A DNA stretch of 64,000 bases. Origin: Dendrophyllia cribrosa. Taxonomy: Eukaryota > Cnidaria > Anthozoa > Scleractinia > Dendrophylliidae. How positions within the stretch are numbered: the first letter of the stretch is position 1; each line of letters opens with the position of its first letter. Shown piece by piece: positions 26,301 to 35,440 of this stretch. A program made the position numbers and the translations under genes. The notes under the pieces were generated by a model that did not search any database, was not told where the DNA came from, and was given only the letters and a program-made list of their open reading frames with translations. The stretch is from the NCBI GenBank assembly GCA_024195265.1, contig JAJLRJ010000009.1, positions 26,814,597-26,878,596 on the forward strand. The letters run 5' to 3'.

Positions 26301-29300
26301 GCCATTTTAATCTTACTAATCATTCTAAACAACACATGACAATCTGCGGCCTTTCCCTACACCAGGGTAACACAGAAAGCCGTAAAAACCTAGAACAAAA
26401 AATCATCTTTCAAATCGGCACTCTCAAACCCCACGGAATCAACGAACGCTTTTCATTCAACTAATCTACATTTGTTTTTCACGTCACCAAATTTCTACCA
26501 ATAGCGTAGCTCCACCGCTTACTATATAAAACCACACACTACCCACAATTCCTTGATTCGCTCCGACGAAGGGCTAGCGCTCGAAACGTCAGCTATTTGA
26601 ATCTTTTTACGGTGGTCAATTTACCTTATCGACTCAGTCGATAAAACTAAATTCTCGTGATACAAAAACATAGTTTTAGACGAGCATGAAAAATTTCCCA
26701 AAAATTAACAAAGAGCGAGCATACTATTACACCAGGCTCTGAGACGATTTTTTGCTGAATTATTTACAAAATTCAAATAAAACTTGACTTGATAAGAAAA
26801 ATTATTTTACTATCGACTTAGGCCCCGTCCACACGTATACGTTTACGTTCGTAAACGCATATTTTTTTAATGTAAAACGCTCCCGCCCACACGAAGCCAG
26901 CCATCGTTTACGATTCGTTTTCACCTGTCCACACGTAAACGCTAAAAATCTGCATTGAGCATGCGCTAGATAACTTGAGCATGCTCCATAAACAGCTGTG
27001 ACATCAGCGTTTACGAAAATATCCGTTTACGCTGTCCACACGTAAACGGGTAAACGGCGTTTTCGAAAATATCCGTTTAGGGTGACCGTTTTCATCGTTT
27101 ACGTGTGGACGGGAGGCCTAAACGCATAAAAAATATGCGTTTACGAACGTAAACGTATACGTGTGGACGAGGCCTTAGCGTTTTATACATATCGCACTTT
27201 TGTCCTGCAACTTTGTTTATCAAGCTAATCAACTGCATACCAACTTGTGCTCGCAAGGAATTTGCATCTGAACACGCACGCTGTGCGCAGTCATGCCTGA
27301 AAATCTATTGTCTCGTTTTTCCAAAGCAGACCTCAAGTCTTCTTGATTTCCAAGTGCACTTCAAGTGCACTTTAGTCCCTAGTGTGAACCGGCCTAAGGC
27401 CCCGTCCACACGTATACGTTTACGTTCGTAAACGCATATTTTTTTATGCGTTTAGGCCCTCCGACCACACGTAAACGATGAAAACGGTCACCCTAAACGG
27501 ATATTTTCGTAAACGCTCTCCAAAGTGGATATTTTCGAAAAACGCCGTTTACCCGTTTACGTGTGGACAGCTTAAACGGATATTTTCGTAAACGCTGATG
27601 TCACAGCTGTTTATGGCGCATGCTCAAGTTATCTAGCGCATGCTCAATGCAGATTTTTAGCGTTTACGTGTGGGCAGGTGAAAACGAATCGTAAACGATG
27701 GCTGGCCAGTCCACAAATAAAGAAAATAGAGCAGATATCCAATATGGCGGACGGTCAAGTACTTATCTAGGCATGCTCAATGCAGATTTGAAGCGTTTAC
27801 GTATCGTTTTAGCGTTTACGTGTGGACAGGTGGAAACGAATCGTAAACGACGGCTGGCTTCGTGTGGACGGGAGCGTTTTAGCTAAAAAAAATATGCGTT
27901 TACGAACGTAAACGTATACGTGTGGACGGGGCCTAATAGTTTAGAGATAAAGTGCAGGATTGCAAGGATGGAACTTGATGACAGTTTAGCAAACTTGATT
28001 TCATGACAGAAGGTCAAGAAATCAAAATTGCTATTTTGTTGGAATTTTGAGTTTTTTCAGTCGTCATTTTGTCTTTTTACAGTCGAACCTGGAATTTTGA
28101 GTTTTTTCAGTCGTTATTTTGTCTTTTTACAGTCGAACCTGTATTAAACGGCACCGTATTAAGCGGTCACCCTCTATTAAGCGGTCACTTAACAAATCCC
28201 CGGAATTAAATCGCTCCCCATATTTACTGTATACTTGACCTCTTTTAAGCGGTCAGCTCTATTAAGAGGTCAGTTAGCTATTCCCCGACGGTGACCGCTT
28301 AATACTGAATAGAGGTTTGACTGTAGTTCCTATTTCTTTGCGTTCATCACTTTTGGAGATGATAAAGCCGGCAAGCTCGTGGCCATAATCGTAAAAACCG
28401 GGAGCCGGGAGGCTGTCTCTTTAACATGACCAAAATGAAAAGAATGCCAATAACAACATAAAGTTGTCAAACGAGGGCTGGTGGTAAATTTTGAGCAGGT
28501 GACATATACCTATAAGGTCCTATTGGCACGTATCGCTTGTGTCAGACAGAGAAAAAGCCTACAATTTGTAAACTTTTGGAAAACTCCGCTTTCAATGCGT
28601 TTGAATCAGTATTACGCGAAATCAGGTTCTAAAACAGGTATGCAATCAATCAAAGCGTGATATCCTAGTAAATTGATTTCAGTTAAGACCGGGATAAACG
28701 GACACAAACGGAAACGATGGTTGACGACGAGAGTTCAAACTCTTTAAGAGCGCACGATAGTCAATGAGAGTGCCTGAGAGTTAAGGCCAAACGAGAGCGA
28801 GAGTCCAGAATTACCATAGATACCAATAAAAAATTTAAGTAATATATCAAACATGAGACACAGTGTTTCATCACAAGATCAAACACTGAGAAGAGAGTTG
28901 AAAATACGACGCGAAGCGGAGTATTTTTGACGAACTTCGAGGTGTTTGATCTTGTGATGAAATACTGTGTCGAATGTTTGATATTACTTCTCAAACAAAA
29001 TGATTTTAGAAGGAGAAATTAAGGATGCAAAAATGAGGAGTGTTTCATCTGATTTCCAAACACTCATTAAACATTAATTTCCTTTGTATTTTCTTCATGA
29101 ATTATTAATGAGTTTGAGAAGCGTATTTACACTCTTCGATATCGCATAAGAGGTGGCCAAGAGCGCAAGAGAGTCATCGAAGGCATATGAGAGTTTTAGG
29201 CCTAACGAGAGCGAGAGTTCAGTTCAGAATTCCACAGACTCCAGTGTAACTTTTAGCGGAATTTAACTATTTGAGAGGGCACAAAAGTCGCCGAGGGCGC

Positions 29301-32300
29301 ATGAGAATTTAAGGCCAAGCCATAGCAACAGTTTGAACTCTCGTCAACACTTGTTGTCGTTTGGCGAGGGCTTTACAGTTCTGTGTTTAATAAAGTTACC
29401 TTGTTATGATAACTGCAGTAAACCAAATCAACATCCTCCAACTGAGTCTGCAGTTTAAGGCCAGCGGAGTTGCAGTGGCAGCAGTTATCTTTGGAGATGT
29501 GTTCCGGCGAGGGACGACAACAGCCACAACATCTGGAAGACATAACAAAGTTATCTACAATGCTCAGTACAATAACTTCCAGATATTCCTTTAATACCAC
29601 AGTCAACAAACACCCTGCAGGCAACTTACTGGAGAGTATAGAGTGGTTTTCAGCTGCCTGTCCAAAGTAATTCTCGATTGCATTGGTTTTCAATAGCTAC
29701 GCTATGTGATTGGCTAAAAAATCTCGCGCCACTTTCTCAACCAATCGGAAGCAAACCAAAACCAATCGTGACTTGCTCACACGCGTTTTCCCGCGTTAGG
29801 TGCCGGATTCATGTATTTGCTATGAGTTCTGATTGGTTCATTGGATTGTCTGCGTCTGTTGTGATTACTTTGGTTTTGGTTTTAGAGCGGTTTTCAATTG
29901 TTTGGCCAATCACAACAGACTCAAACAATCCAATGAACCAATCAGAACTCGTAGCAAATACATGTAGCCGGCGCCAAGCGCGGGAAAACGCGTGCGAGTA
30001 ATATTCTTATCTCTTTTATATCAGGTTATATTCCAATCTTGCCAATTATCATTCGGCAACTTCATCCAAAACCTTTTTTCCCTGCAATGGGAGGCAACCA
30101 ATGTGAACATTGTAAATACATTACCTTATTCCTCCACAGAGGTTCCAAGGTCCAGTGCAAGGATTCATGAAAACATAAAGGGCCCAGCCGTAAGATCCTA
30201 CTGCAAACTTCATAAAATAAGCTGCATCTCCCACTAAAGACTTCTCTTTCTAAAATAAAATAAAGTTTAATTCCATTATTAAACAGAATTAGTAAAATAA
30301 TCTTTTACATACGACTACATACATAAAAAAAACAAGAGTGCAAAACAAGTCGTTCCATTGTCAGTCAATGAAACCTTTTTGACACAGCTAATTTTCTTCT
30401 ATCATAGCTTGTGTAGCAGTGGTTTCTTTTCAGAGAGCGCAGAAGGCACGTAAAAGCATGCGACAGGAAAAGGAGAAAAAAATAATGCTTTCACGTGCCT
30501 CCCGCGGTCTCGGAAAGGAAATGACCATTATGCTGAGGCTACCTCTATCATCTCTGCAAAGACTCATCGAGCATAAATGGGATTCTGTTTACTTACAGGA
30601 TCATTTAGATTCACAGGTGTCCCTTTTTGAATTATCTGAAAAAGAAAAAGTGAAGGAAAAAAACAACGAAGAAGTGCTGTGTGTAGAGAACTAACAAAAC
30701 TTTAACAATTTGATCAATTATTATATAATTCAGTTTCCATGAAAGGTTTTTTTTGCAGCAAGTAACCCTTACAAGTGCATCTTCATGCATGATGAAAACA
30801 AGAGCTACACATGTAATACAAAATGAGTGTCCAGCCTTTGTAATCTTGTTTTATTTAAAAATTTATATTTTTAGTGGCACATTATCATTGAACAACAAGT
30901 TATCAGCATATAAAATGATGCCAACATATGATTTGCATTTTAAGAGACATGTCTGCATTTCTCATGTGAAGAGATAGAGGTTTCATAAACACAGTACTAA
31001 ATTCTTTTGTAATAGACTCAATGATAAGACATATTCCGGCAAATAAAGTGCCTGCATTTTTTAGTAGAGTCTGCCCACTGCAAGCCAAGAGTGACACAAG
31101 TATTTACAGTCAAAACCTTTTTACACTGGCCACCCTAAGACAGAATATTTCAGCCAAATTTTCTGGAGAGGTTGTTTTTAAAGAGAACTTTAAATAAGAG
31201 CATTTGAGTGTTTGTTGTGAAGAGGTGATTATTAGTGGATGTTCAAAGCTCTTTATTTCTGCTTCTTTAAAGGCCCATGTTCACCCAATCTGCTTTGTGC
31301 GCCCAGGCTGATTTTCACACAGACGGAAAATCGAAAAATCAACGTGCCAGCCAATCATAACGCTACAATGAACAATTGAACTGTTTCAAAACAAAAACAC
31401 AAGCGCGCAAAGCAGATTGTGTGAACTGTGAATTTTTAAAACTAACCTTCCCAAAATGCAGGTGAAAAATAATTATTTACACTGTATCTAAATGTTCAGA
31501 GTAATTAAAAACTGCAGCTTTAATCTCGCACCTCCGCTTTTGCCCTCTTTGCATGTTTTTCTCTTTCTTGTTCTTCTTGAAGAAGGATAAGACCAACAGC
31601 GACATCTGATGGTACTACATCCACATCATGGAGTCCAGATGCTAAAATATCTGCAATATCAGACACTGCACTCAGGTACTGATCATCTCTTCCAGCAAAA
31701 AAGCAGCAGAGTAAACGGCATCTCTTCTCCCAGAGCTGTTGATTAGAAATAATAAAGTCAGTAATTTAATTAAATGAACATAGTTTTCATGGCTTTCTCC
31801 TTGAAATTATCATTATAAAAGCTACATGTATATTCAGCACCCTTAATCGTCAAGCCACTGTGCTGACAATACAGTATGGCCAACAAAAACCTGACATTCA
31901 AAATATGCTTGGAATGTTGTCATTGTTTTGCAGCCAATCAGATTCAAGTTCCCACCATTTTGTAATTGTTGGAAGCCCTTTTAGTTCTCGTTGGTTTCTG
32001 GCCATTACAAGACCTTACTTGTCATTGGTAAATTTAACAGCCATTTCTGAGTACAGCAGCCCCAAATTAGAATGAACAATTCTGGTAAAAATATACTGCT
32101 TGTCTACTGCTCTTAAAAATTAAATACTTCAATAATCTACAAGTATGCAACAAAAACAACTTCCTTTTTTGGGCAAATTGTAAATAAAAACTGGACAGAT
32201 CAACATTCAGTAAATCTTAACAAACCTCCTTGGCAGACTGTTGCATAGTGGAACTAAATTCCTTTCCAAAAGGATCCTTGTGAACTTTACCCAAGGGATC

Positions 32301-35300
32301 AAATAACACCAGAGCGCCAATTAAAATAGTCAATAGGATAGTCCACTCCAGAGCCACTGAAACACCCACAGCGGCAACCAAGCCAAGCTCACAGTGAAAA
32401 CTAAAATGTTTAACTGCCCAGTAACTACCAAGGATTGTCCAAACAAGTTCTGGTAAGTATAATGTGAGCTGAAGGTACAGGAGCTTTGGCATGTGTCGAC
32501 GTGGTCTGGAATCGATCAAAGTTCCTTGCATGCTGACATATAAGATGGCTATTTCATTGATAATTATCAGACTGGTTAAAACAATCACTCCGATAAAGAA
32601 CAACTGCAACTCCAGATGAGCTTCACATTTTCTGATTTCGTCATTTTCAAGGCCATATATCATGGATATCACCACCAACCTAAGTCAGTAAAGAATTAAA
32701 AAACACTGTTTTTAACCCATGAATATGCGTATGCGTAATGAACAGGTTATCGGTAATGAAGACAGATATGCAAATGAGCACTCGCTCACTCACTCACTCA
32801 CTCACTCACTCGCTCACTGCACTCGCTCACTCCTTCCATCAGCTGTAAAATTTGTGACATAATGCTTTGTTATGAATGCATTTCATAACAAGAACAGCGT
32901 GAATCCAGCGATAACAATAACTTATTTGTTGTAAGCGAATATAAACAATGTTTCACATTTGGAGTCTTTAATGCGACATAAAATCCATCTAAAAGGATTT
33001 TCTAATCGCGACACGCGTTTTGATGCGTAATAACAAAATTTTGTCTTAATTGAGCATGTGTTCCTCGAAGCCCTCATGGGCTAAGGCACCGGATTTGCAC
33101 TCGGGAGGCCCGGGTTCGATTCACGCCCATGACTCATTCGTCGAAAATCCTATTTACGGTTATTTTTTTAAAAAAAAATATGGAACCGTGTCAGTGTGAA
33201 AACATACGCTTACTGAAATATTACGTTGGGTGTTAACATTTCTTATTCACGGGTTGGCTCTTAGGAGCCTTTGATTTTTTACAATTAATATTAATACTTT
33301 CTAGTAACCAAAAGGCCCAGTTAGGATGGAGGGGGGGCTTCTTGTTAGAAGAAATTTTAGGTCCAATAGGCCCAAAAAGTGGTAAACACTAAAAAAATGA
33401 TTTTAAACTCTCTCATAAGAAATCAGATAAAACCTATTGTAACCATTCCAATAAAATAAAATTGGAGGGAACAAAGAATTTTCTTTGGTAAAGTCATGGA
33501 AAAAAAAAAAACAATTTTCTCGCATGGTTAGTAACAGGAACCCAAATGTTGCAAATTTGCTATGCATCAGTTGAAATTCTTCTTGCTAGTTTACTACCCA
33601 CGTGTTTAGTTAATAGTTCTGTCATTTAAATGATGATTGATGAAGAAGCGGGGGGCCTATCTGATTGAAGGAAATCTTAGAAAACGTGAAATAAATCAAA
33701 CAACAAAATAAATAAATAAATAAAGCAGTAAAACTACAACGTACTTCTCCACAAAAAAGATCTTTTATCTCAACAGCGAATCTTATTAGTTTTTTGCAGA
33801 GTACAGCGGTTTTTATTCGTCAGTATTTCAACCATGAAATATTCTTTTTGCTATTCTTGTTTGCAAATTCAGAAGCATTAAAAAACAGATTTCGATTCCA
33901 AAATGTTTATGAAATTGTAGAGTTTAAAACTATACATGTTGGCCAAATTTTGAAGTGCAAGAGCATTTCATTCAAAAGTTCTAGGCAAATGGGCATTAGA
34001 CATTTTTAGTAAAAATGTATGGAGTGGCCATCTTGGTGCCCCACTTGGGGACACCAACATGGCAGCCAAAACTTCAAAGTCTTAATTTCACCATAAGTCT
34101 CATCACAAAAGATTGGATTCACTACAAGTGCCATTAAATCAGCTTATTAGCATCTGTAACACAAAAATAACTTTCAGCTGGTTCAATTTTGTTTATTTTC
34201 ATGACTTATCTTAAATAGCGAGACAAATTGTGTGACACATTTCAAACCTTTACAAATTGAAAGCAAAAAATTGTTAAAACCTGAAACTTCTTATGAAAGA
34301 TTGAAACACTGATATCGACATACCATGTTAGCAGAATTTTCATTAAGAATTGTAGTAGCAGGAGAATAGTGTAAAGTAACAGGAGAATATTATGAAAGAG
34401 TGAAGATAGCTACATATTGCCATCGAAATTTAGCCGGAGAATTTTGCGTAGTAGGCGGAGAATTCTCCGATCTCCTATGCCTAATGAACACCCTGTGTTA
34501 GAAACTGCTTTGTAGGATATATATTTTTTTAGATATTTTTTATGTTTATGATGTTGTTCGAAACCAAGAATGTTGGGGCAGTACGCAGCTCTTACAAGGT
34601 CTTCTCTGATTGGCTGAGAAAACAATAGAACAAACGACACAACAATGGACCCTAGCCCTAAAAACAATAGAGCTGCTGATACCCAGGTCCAATGAAATTA
34701 GAGGTTCTAAAGAGCTGCATGGCTAAGTCTGAGAATATTCTAAGCAAAATTTTAAATTTTAAGAGAATCTGAAAAGGAATCTACATGTGAACAAACTTGT
34801 TCTGGTGCAAACAACTTGCAGAAAAACTTCTTTAAATTCACAAAATTTCTTTAATATATGCTTCATCCCAACAGTGTATCTTGCTAGTTCATAACGGAGA
34901 AGTTATCACCATTTTGGTGTTATTAAATATCCTTTTAACGATATTCCAAGCCAAATGTTCATTTTCAACGTAAATCCACAGAGAATCTACACAAAAAAAA
35001 TTGCAACCGTATGCCAACAAGTTGGTCGTGACATTTCCAGAATGCTCTGAGCAAACTATTAACCAAAATGCTAATGTTGCGGAGGAAGTTTCCAAAGAAC
35101 ATCTGGTTTGACTGTAAGTGCACTGAGCAGCTACCCAATCAAACAAGTAGATATAATTCAACAGTTCTTATTGGACAAAACAACACACACTGTTCCAAAT
35201 ATGTGTCAAATACATTAATCAAATTATAACTAGATCTTTGTTAAATTATTTACATGTAGCCTTTTATGAGTTCAAAATTATATAAGTTAAAGCCAAACAT

Positions 35301-35440
35301 ATTAAATAACATATGATTTGGTGTAGAAAACTGTTTAAAACTCACCATAATACTCTGATTATGAGTCCTACTGCTGCTGGGAAGAACAGATCATCGCTCC
35401 CAATACGCCATCGGCGATTAAAGGCAACCAAGGCAGGCAT
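14381..35440 (-). CDS. DAGLB: Diacylglycerol lipase beta-like (sn-1-specific), complete, 15 coding exons
   Basis: The product is a membrane serine lipase that cuts diacylglycerol at sn-1 to give 2-arachidonoylglycerol. Coding exons, 5' to 3': 35440-35346, 32679-32226, 31735-31532, 30249-30125, 29532-29400, 20100-20017, 19382-19308, 18997-18914, 17911-17787, 17678-17610, 16814-16742, 15809-15737, 15712-15638, 15030-14877, 14546-14381. All junctions are GT-AG, phases match, and the sum is 1989 nt (662 aa; human DAGLB is about 672). Start: MPALVAFNRRWRIGSDDL, close to the vertebrate N-terminus. Four hydrophobic segments lie in exons 1-2 (about residues 18-170). The catalytic set is Ser428 in GHSLG, Asp479 in LGND and His613 in ALHYD. 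The Ser-Asp spacing is 51 residues, against 52 in human. A Cys-rich regulatory stretch (CCGCC) sits near residue 294. Beta is preferred over alpha because the long alpha C-terminal tail is absent. It is head to head with MAP2K4. Intron 5 (20101-29399) is packed with transposons. Confidence 0.95.
15120..15265. repeat. 20-21-bp minisatellite GTTCGTAAATGGTTCGCGTG
   Basis: About seven degenerate tandem units of GTTCGTAAATGGTTCGCGTG lie in the DAGLB intron between 15030 and 15638. Confidence 0.85.
15865..16087. mobile_element. Pogo/Tigger-like MITE flanked by TA
   Basis: The left end is CAGTGAACTCTCATAACACG and the right end GGCTTAGAAAGAGTTCATTG, with TA on both sides. Subterminal TAAGGCGGAC-type words repeat inside. 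CAGT ends plus a TA duplication fit pogo/Tc1 MITEs. Confidence 0.65.
17135..17310 (-). mobile_element. tRNA-like SINE fragment in DAGLB intron
   Basis: The minus strand has TTGGCGCAGTTGGTTTATAG (box A-like) and GGTTCGAATCCC (box B). The anticodon arm and acceptor stem do not close, and an unrelated body follows. This is a different family from the SINE at 285-650. Confidence 0.55.
17340..17552. repeat. CCAAT-rich dispersed repeat, copy 1
   Basis: Marker words are GATTGGCTAAAAA, CTCGCGCCACTTT, AACCAATC, ACGCGTTTTCCCGCG and TTCTGATTGGTTCATTGGAT. The same order appears at 18093-18224, 29676-29876, 29885-30001 (inverse) and 55393-55556. Each copy carries four to six ATTGG/CCAAT boxes. Confidence 0.75.
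18093..18224. repeat. CCAAT-rich dispersed repeat, copy 2 (partial)
   Basis: It has ACCAATCGTGACTTATATTA, ACGTTTTCCCGCG and GTTCTGATTGGCTCATTG in the same order as copy 1; the first part is missing. Confidence 0.7.
18252..18493. mobile_element. MITE with GGGCCGGGTTGTTC ends
   Basis: GGGCCGGGTTGTTCAAAG at the left is matched by CTTTCGAACAACCGGGCCC at the right. Subterminal AGGATTAAGC and TTAATCCGGGAT also pair. Confidence 0.75.
18645..18899. mobile_element. PIF/Harbinger-like MITE with TTA duplication, 14 bp from a DAGLB exon
   Basis: GGGCCTGGCTAAACAAGGAA at the left and TAGTTTATCCAGGCCC at the right are inverse, with TTA at 18642-18644 and 18900-18902. Its right end is only about 12 bp from the DAGLB donor at 18912-18913 (exon 18914-18997). 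Confidence 0.8.
20205..20671 (+). mobile_element. 3' end of a second LINE (CR1/RTE-like type), with ATT-repeat tail
   Basis: The frame reads TRKGTRYNLRNSDFEIPRFN, then YQGPYIWSKL and ends NCCNLCST before a stop at about 20444. This is the C-terminal tail of a non-LTR reverse transcriptase common in aquatic invertebrates. The 3' end is TAATAAAGATTTTATTATTT followed by an ATT microsatellite to about 20671, a self-primed tail. It is heavily 5'-truncated and lies in DAGLB intron 5. Confidence 0.7.
22193..22885 (+). CDS. Hypothetical single-exon ORF, 229 aa, nested antisense in DAGLB intron 5
   Basis: This uninterrupted ORF runs from ATG to TAA and encodes a very basic, Ser/Lys/Glu-rich protein (for example KTWEQHERKIQEGKIF and VDKILVDRDKDPFIR), with a low-complexity, probably disordered C-terminal half. 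No membrane segment, signal peptide or known catalytic motif is seen. The ATG has G at -3. The longest frame on the other strand here is only 113 codons, so composition alone does not fully explain it, and no transposon family is recognised in it. It could be an intronless nested gene, one large exon, or chance. I do not recognise it. Confidence 0.35.
23545..23710. mobile_element. Palindromic MITE, TAGCCCAATTTCGATATATT arms
   Basis: The left arm pairs with AATATATCGAAATTGGGCTG. The loop contains AAGGGAATGATTGTTGGGAT, which itself pairs with ATTCCCTT. Confidence 0.7.
24689..24737 (-). ncRNA. Second copy of the hammerhead-like motif, in the inverted arm
   Basis: This is the reverse complement of the motif at 26555-26603, in the left arm of the Penelope element. 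It has the same stem I pairs, the same C in place of U4, the same GAAA and the same ACGT stem III. Both arms therefore carry the motif in opposite orientation. Confidence 0.55.
24828..25170 (-). pseudogene. Inverted duplicate of the Penelope GIY-YIG endonuclease domain
   Basis: On the minus strand this repeats the last ~110 residues of the plus-strand ORF without a substitution that I can find (from SIKITDRFTC to the same stop). At 25170 the homology stops and unrelated sequence follows (FEWSAGR upstream in frame). It contains no RT, so it is a by-product of template switching or of inverted tandem insertion, not an independent gene. Confidence 0.9.
25172..26464 (+). CDS. Penelope reverse transcriptase (5'-truncated) fused to GIY-YIG endonuclease
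   Basis: The frame is open from the inverted-arm junction, with no native start codon. RT blocks: GVAMGTKMGPSYANLFVG, then RYIDDCIG with the catalytic Asp pair (about 25400-25430), then SVAFLDINISINGN. A linker has a CxxC-type pair (CNTCPF). The GIY-YIG nuclease follows: VIYCITCTFCKKIYIGETG, the Arg in GRRLGDRFREHL, and Glu in the C-terminal helix (LEQKIIF). It ends at TAA after RFSFN. RT blocks before the GTKMGP segment are lost. This is a retroelement protein, not a host gene. Confidence 0.92.
   Translation, partial: FFDQRSIQNPSSETLLRLAELVLTLNCFSFSQNYYKQVNGVAMGTKMGPSYANLFVGHIEDKFFNQYHGTKPELYGRYIDDCIGATSSSKEELNQFITSVNTFHPALKYTWEISETSVAFLDINISINGNSLSTSVHYKPTDSHSYLLHSSSHPSHVKNAIPYSQFLRLRRLCSDDSDFSNKSEEMCQFFKKRGYPDSVVNTSQQRAQQIDRQSALQTPQKEENERIPFTLTFHPHNNTVKSIILKNFKLLQNDPETGRIFSQPPLISFKRDKNIGNFLVTSALKSDDVPGTFKCTRTRCNTCPFIHNADKITGPKRSIKITDRFTCTSVNVIYCITCTFCKKIYIGETGRRLGDRFREHLRDVEKNDKDASKPVARHFNLTNHSKQHMTICGLSLHQGNTESRKNLEQKIIFQIGTLKPHGINERFSFN
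26555..26603 (+). ncRNA. Hammerhead-ribozyme-like motif in the Penelope terminal repeat
   Basis: The order fits a type I hammerhead with minimal stem III. Stem I is GATTC/GAATC (26555-26559 with 26599-26603) plus GCT/AGC (26560-26562 with 26591-26593). The core is CCGACGA (26563-26569). Stem II is GGGC/GCTC with a TAGC loop, followed by GAAA (26583-26586), a palindromic ACGT stem III usable as a dimer, and C90 as the cleavage nucleotide. The deviation is that the core reads CCGANGA instead of CUGANGA (U4 to C), so activity may be weak or lost. Hammerheads are known in Penelope terminal repeats. Confidence 0.55.
26821..27174. mobile_element. Palindromic MITE, GGCC...TCCACACG ends, TTA target duplication (PIF/Harbinger-like)
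   Basis: The terminal inverted repeats start GGCCCCGTCCACACGTATAC and run on with near-complete complementarity for about 50 bp. TTA flanks both ends. The inside is built from repeated GTTTACG and TCCACACGTAAACG words. A 3-bp TTA/TAA duplication with GG-starting ends is typical of PIF/Harbinger-derived MITEs. Confidence 0.8.
27398..27933. mobile_element. Second copy of the GGCCCCGTCCACACG MITE, with internal duplication
   Basis: Same ends as the element at 26821-27174, flanked by TAA on both sides. It is longer because a segment containing GCATGCTCAATGCAGATTT and the TCCACACGTAAACG words is present twice (about 27620-27720 and 27770-27870). A non-repeat insert with ATGGCGG lies between them. 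Confidence 0.8.
28039..28138 (+). repeat. 50-bp direct duplication overlapping a MITE end
   Basis: Two copies of GGAATTTTGAGTTTTTTCAG... ending ACAGTCGAACCT, differing by about one base. Confidence 0.85.
28130..28323. mobile_element. Pogo/Tigger-like MITE, CAGTCGAACC ends, TA flanks
   Basis: CAGTCGAACCTGTATTAAAC at the left and AATAGAGGTTTGACTG at the right are inverse, with TA on both sides. Several ATTAAGCGGTCA words repeat inside. A 50-bp flank including the first bases of the left end is duplicated immediately upstream (28039-28138). Confidence 0.75.
28838..28989. mobile_element. Foldback MITE, TATCAAACA family, copy 1
   Basis: AGTAATATATCAAACATGAG and TTTCATCACAAGATCAAACA pair with the inverse right arm. 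Copies 2 and 3 (57776-57940, 62028-62192) share the arm order TATCAAACAC, TTTCATCAGG, CCAAACAC and GACTTCGAGGTGTTTG. Confidence 0.75.
29676..30001. repeat. CCAAT-rich repeat, copies 3 and 4 head to head
   Basis: 29676-29876 is in the forward orientation and 29885-30001 is an inverse copy (TCAAACAATCCAATGAACCA, AACGCGTGCGAG). Together they form an imperfect long inverted repeat in DAGLB intron 4, next to exon 5. Confidence 0.75.
31272..31425. mobile_element. MITE with GTTCACCCAATCTGCTTTG ends
   Basis: GTTCACCCAATCTGCTTTGT at the left is inverted at GCGCAAAGCAGATTGTGTGAAC at the right. It is in DAGLB intron 3. Confidence 0.65.
32712..33256. mobile_element. TIR element carrying a tRNA-like stretch and a CACT microsatellite
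   Basis: The ends are AACCCATGAATATGCG on the left and TTCTTATTCACGGGTT on the right. Inside, a CACT-type microsatellite runs about 32770-32832. At 33073-33128 there is GGCTAAGGCACCGGATTTGC and GGGTTCGATTC, a tRNA-like A/B box pair. A related element with CTCGTGAATATGCG ends is at 62993-63215. Confidence 0.5.

Larger units (their letters stand above)
24575..26658 (+). mobile_element. Penelope-like element with GIY-YIG endonuclease and inverted 5' arm
   Basis: The element is flanked by an exact 14-bp target-site duplication, GATACAAAAACATA, at 24561-24574 and 26659-26672. On the plus strand it carries a 5'-truncated reverse transcriptase and a GIY-YIG endonuclease. On the minus strand, 24633-25170 is a copy of 26122-26659. 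The two arms have equal length (538 bp) and identical coding over at least 100 residues. Inverted 5' pieces of the element's own 3' part are a known Penelope feature. The N-terminal RT blocks are missing, so this copy is not autonomous. It lies in DAGLB intron 5, antisense to the gene. Confidence 0.93.
23830..27394. mobile_element. Composite DNA transposon (about 3.6 kb) with GGCCGGTT ends, host of the Penelope insertion
   Basis: The left end begins GGCCGGTTCTCACTAGGG and soon has GTGCACTTCAAGTGCACTTG. The right end (27345-27394) is its inverse, with the same CACTT palindrome and CCCTAGTGTGAACCGGCC. Inside are the Penelope element (24575-26658) and a second palindromic MITE (26821-27174). Without those two the element would be about 1.1 kb. 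No transposase is visible, so it is non-autonomous. Confidence 0.7.

Noticed and set aside
33073..33128. Possible tRNA gene (plus strand)
   Set aside because: Only A/B-box-like words are present, no full cloverleaf, and it lies inside a TIR element.
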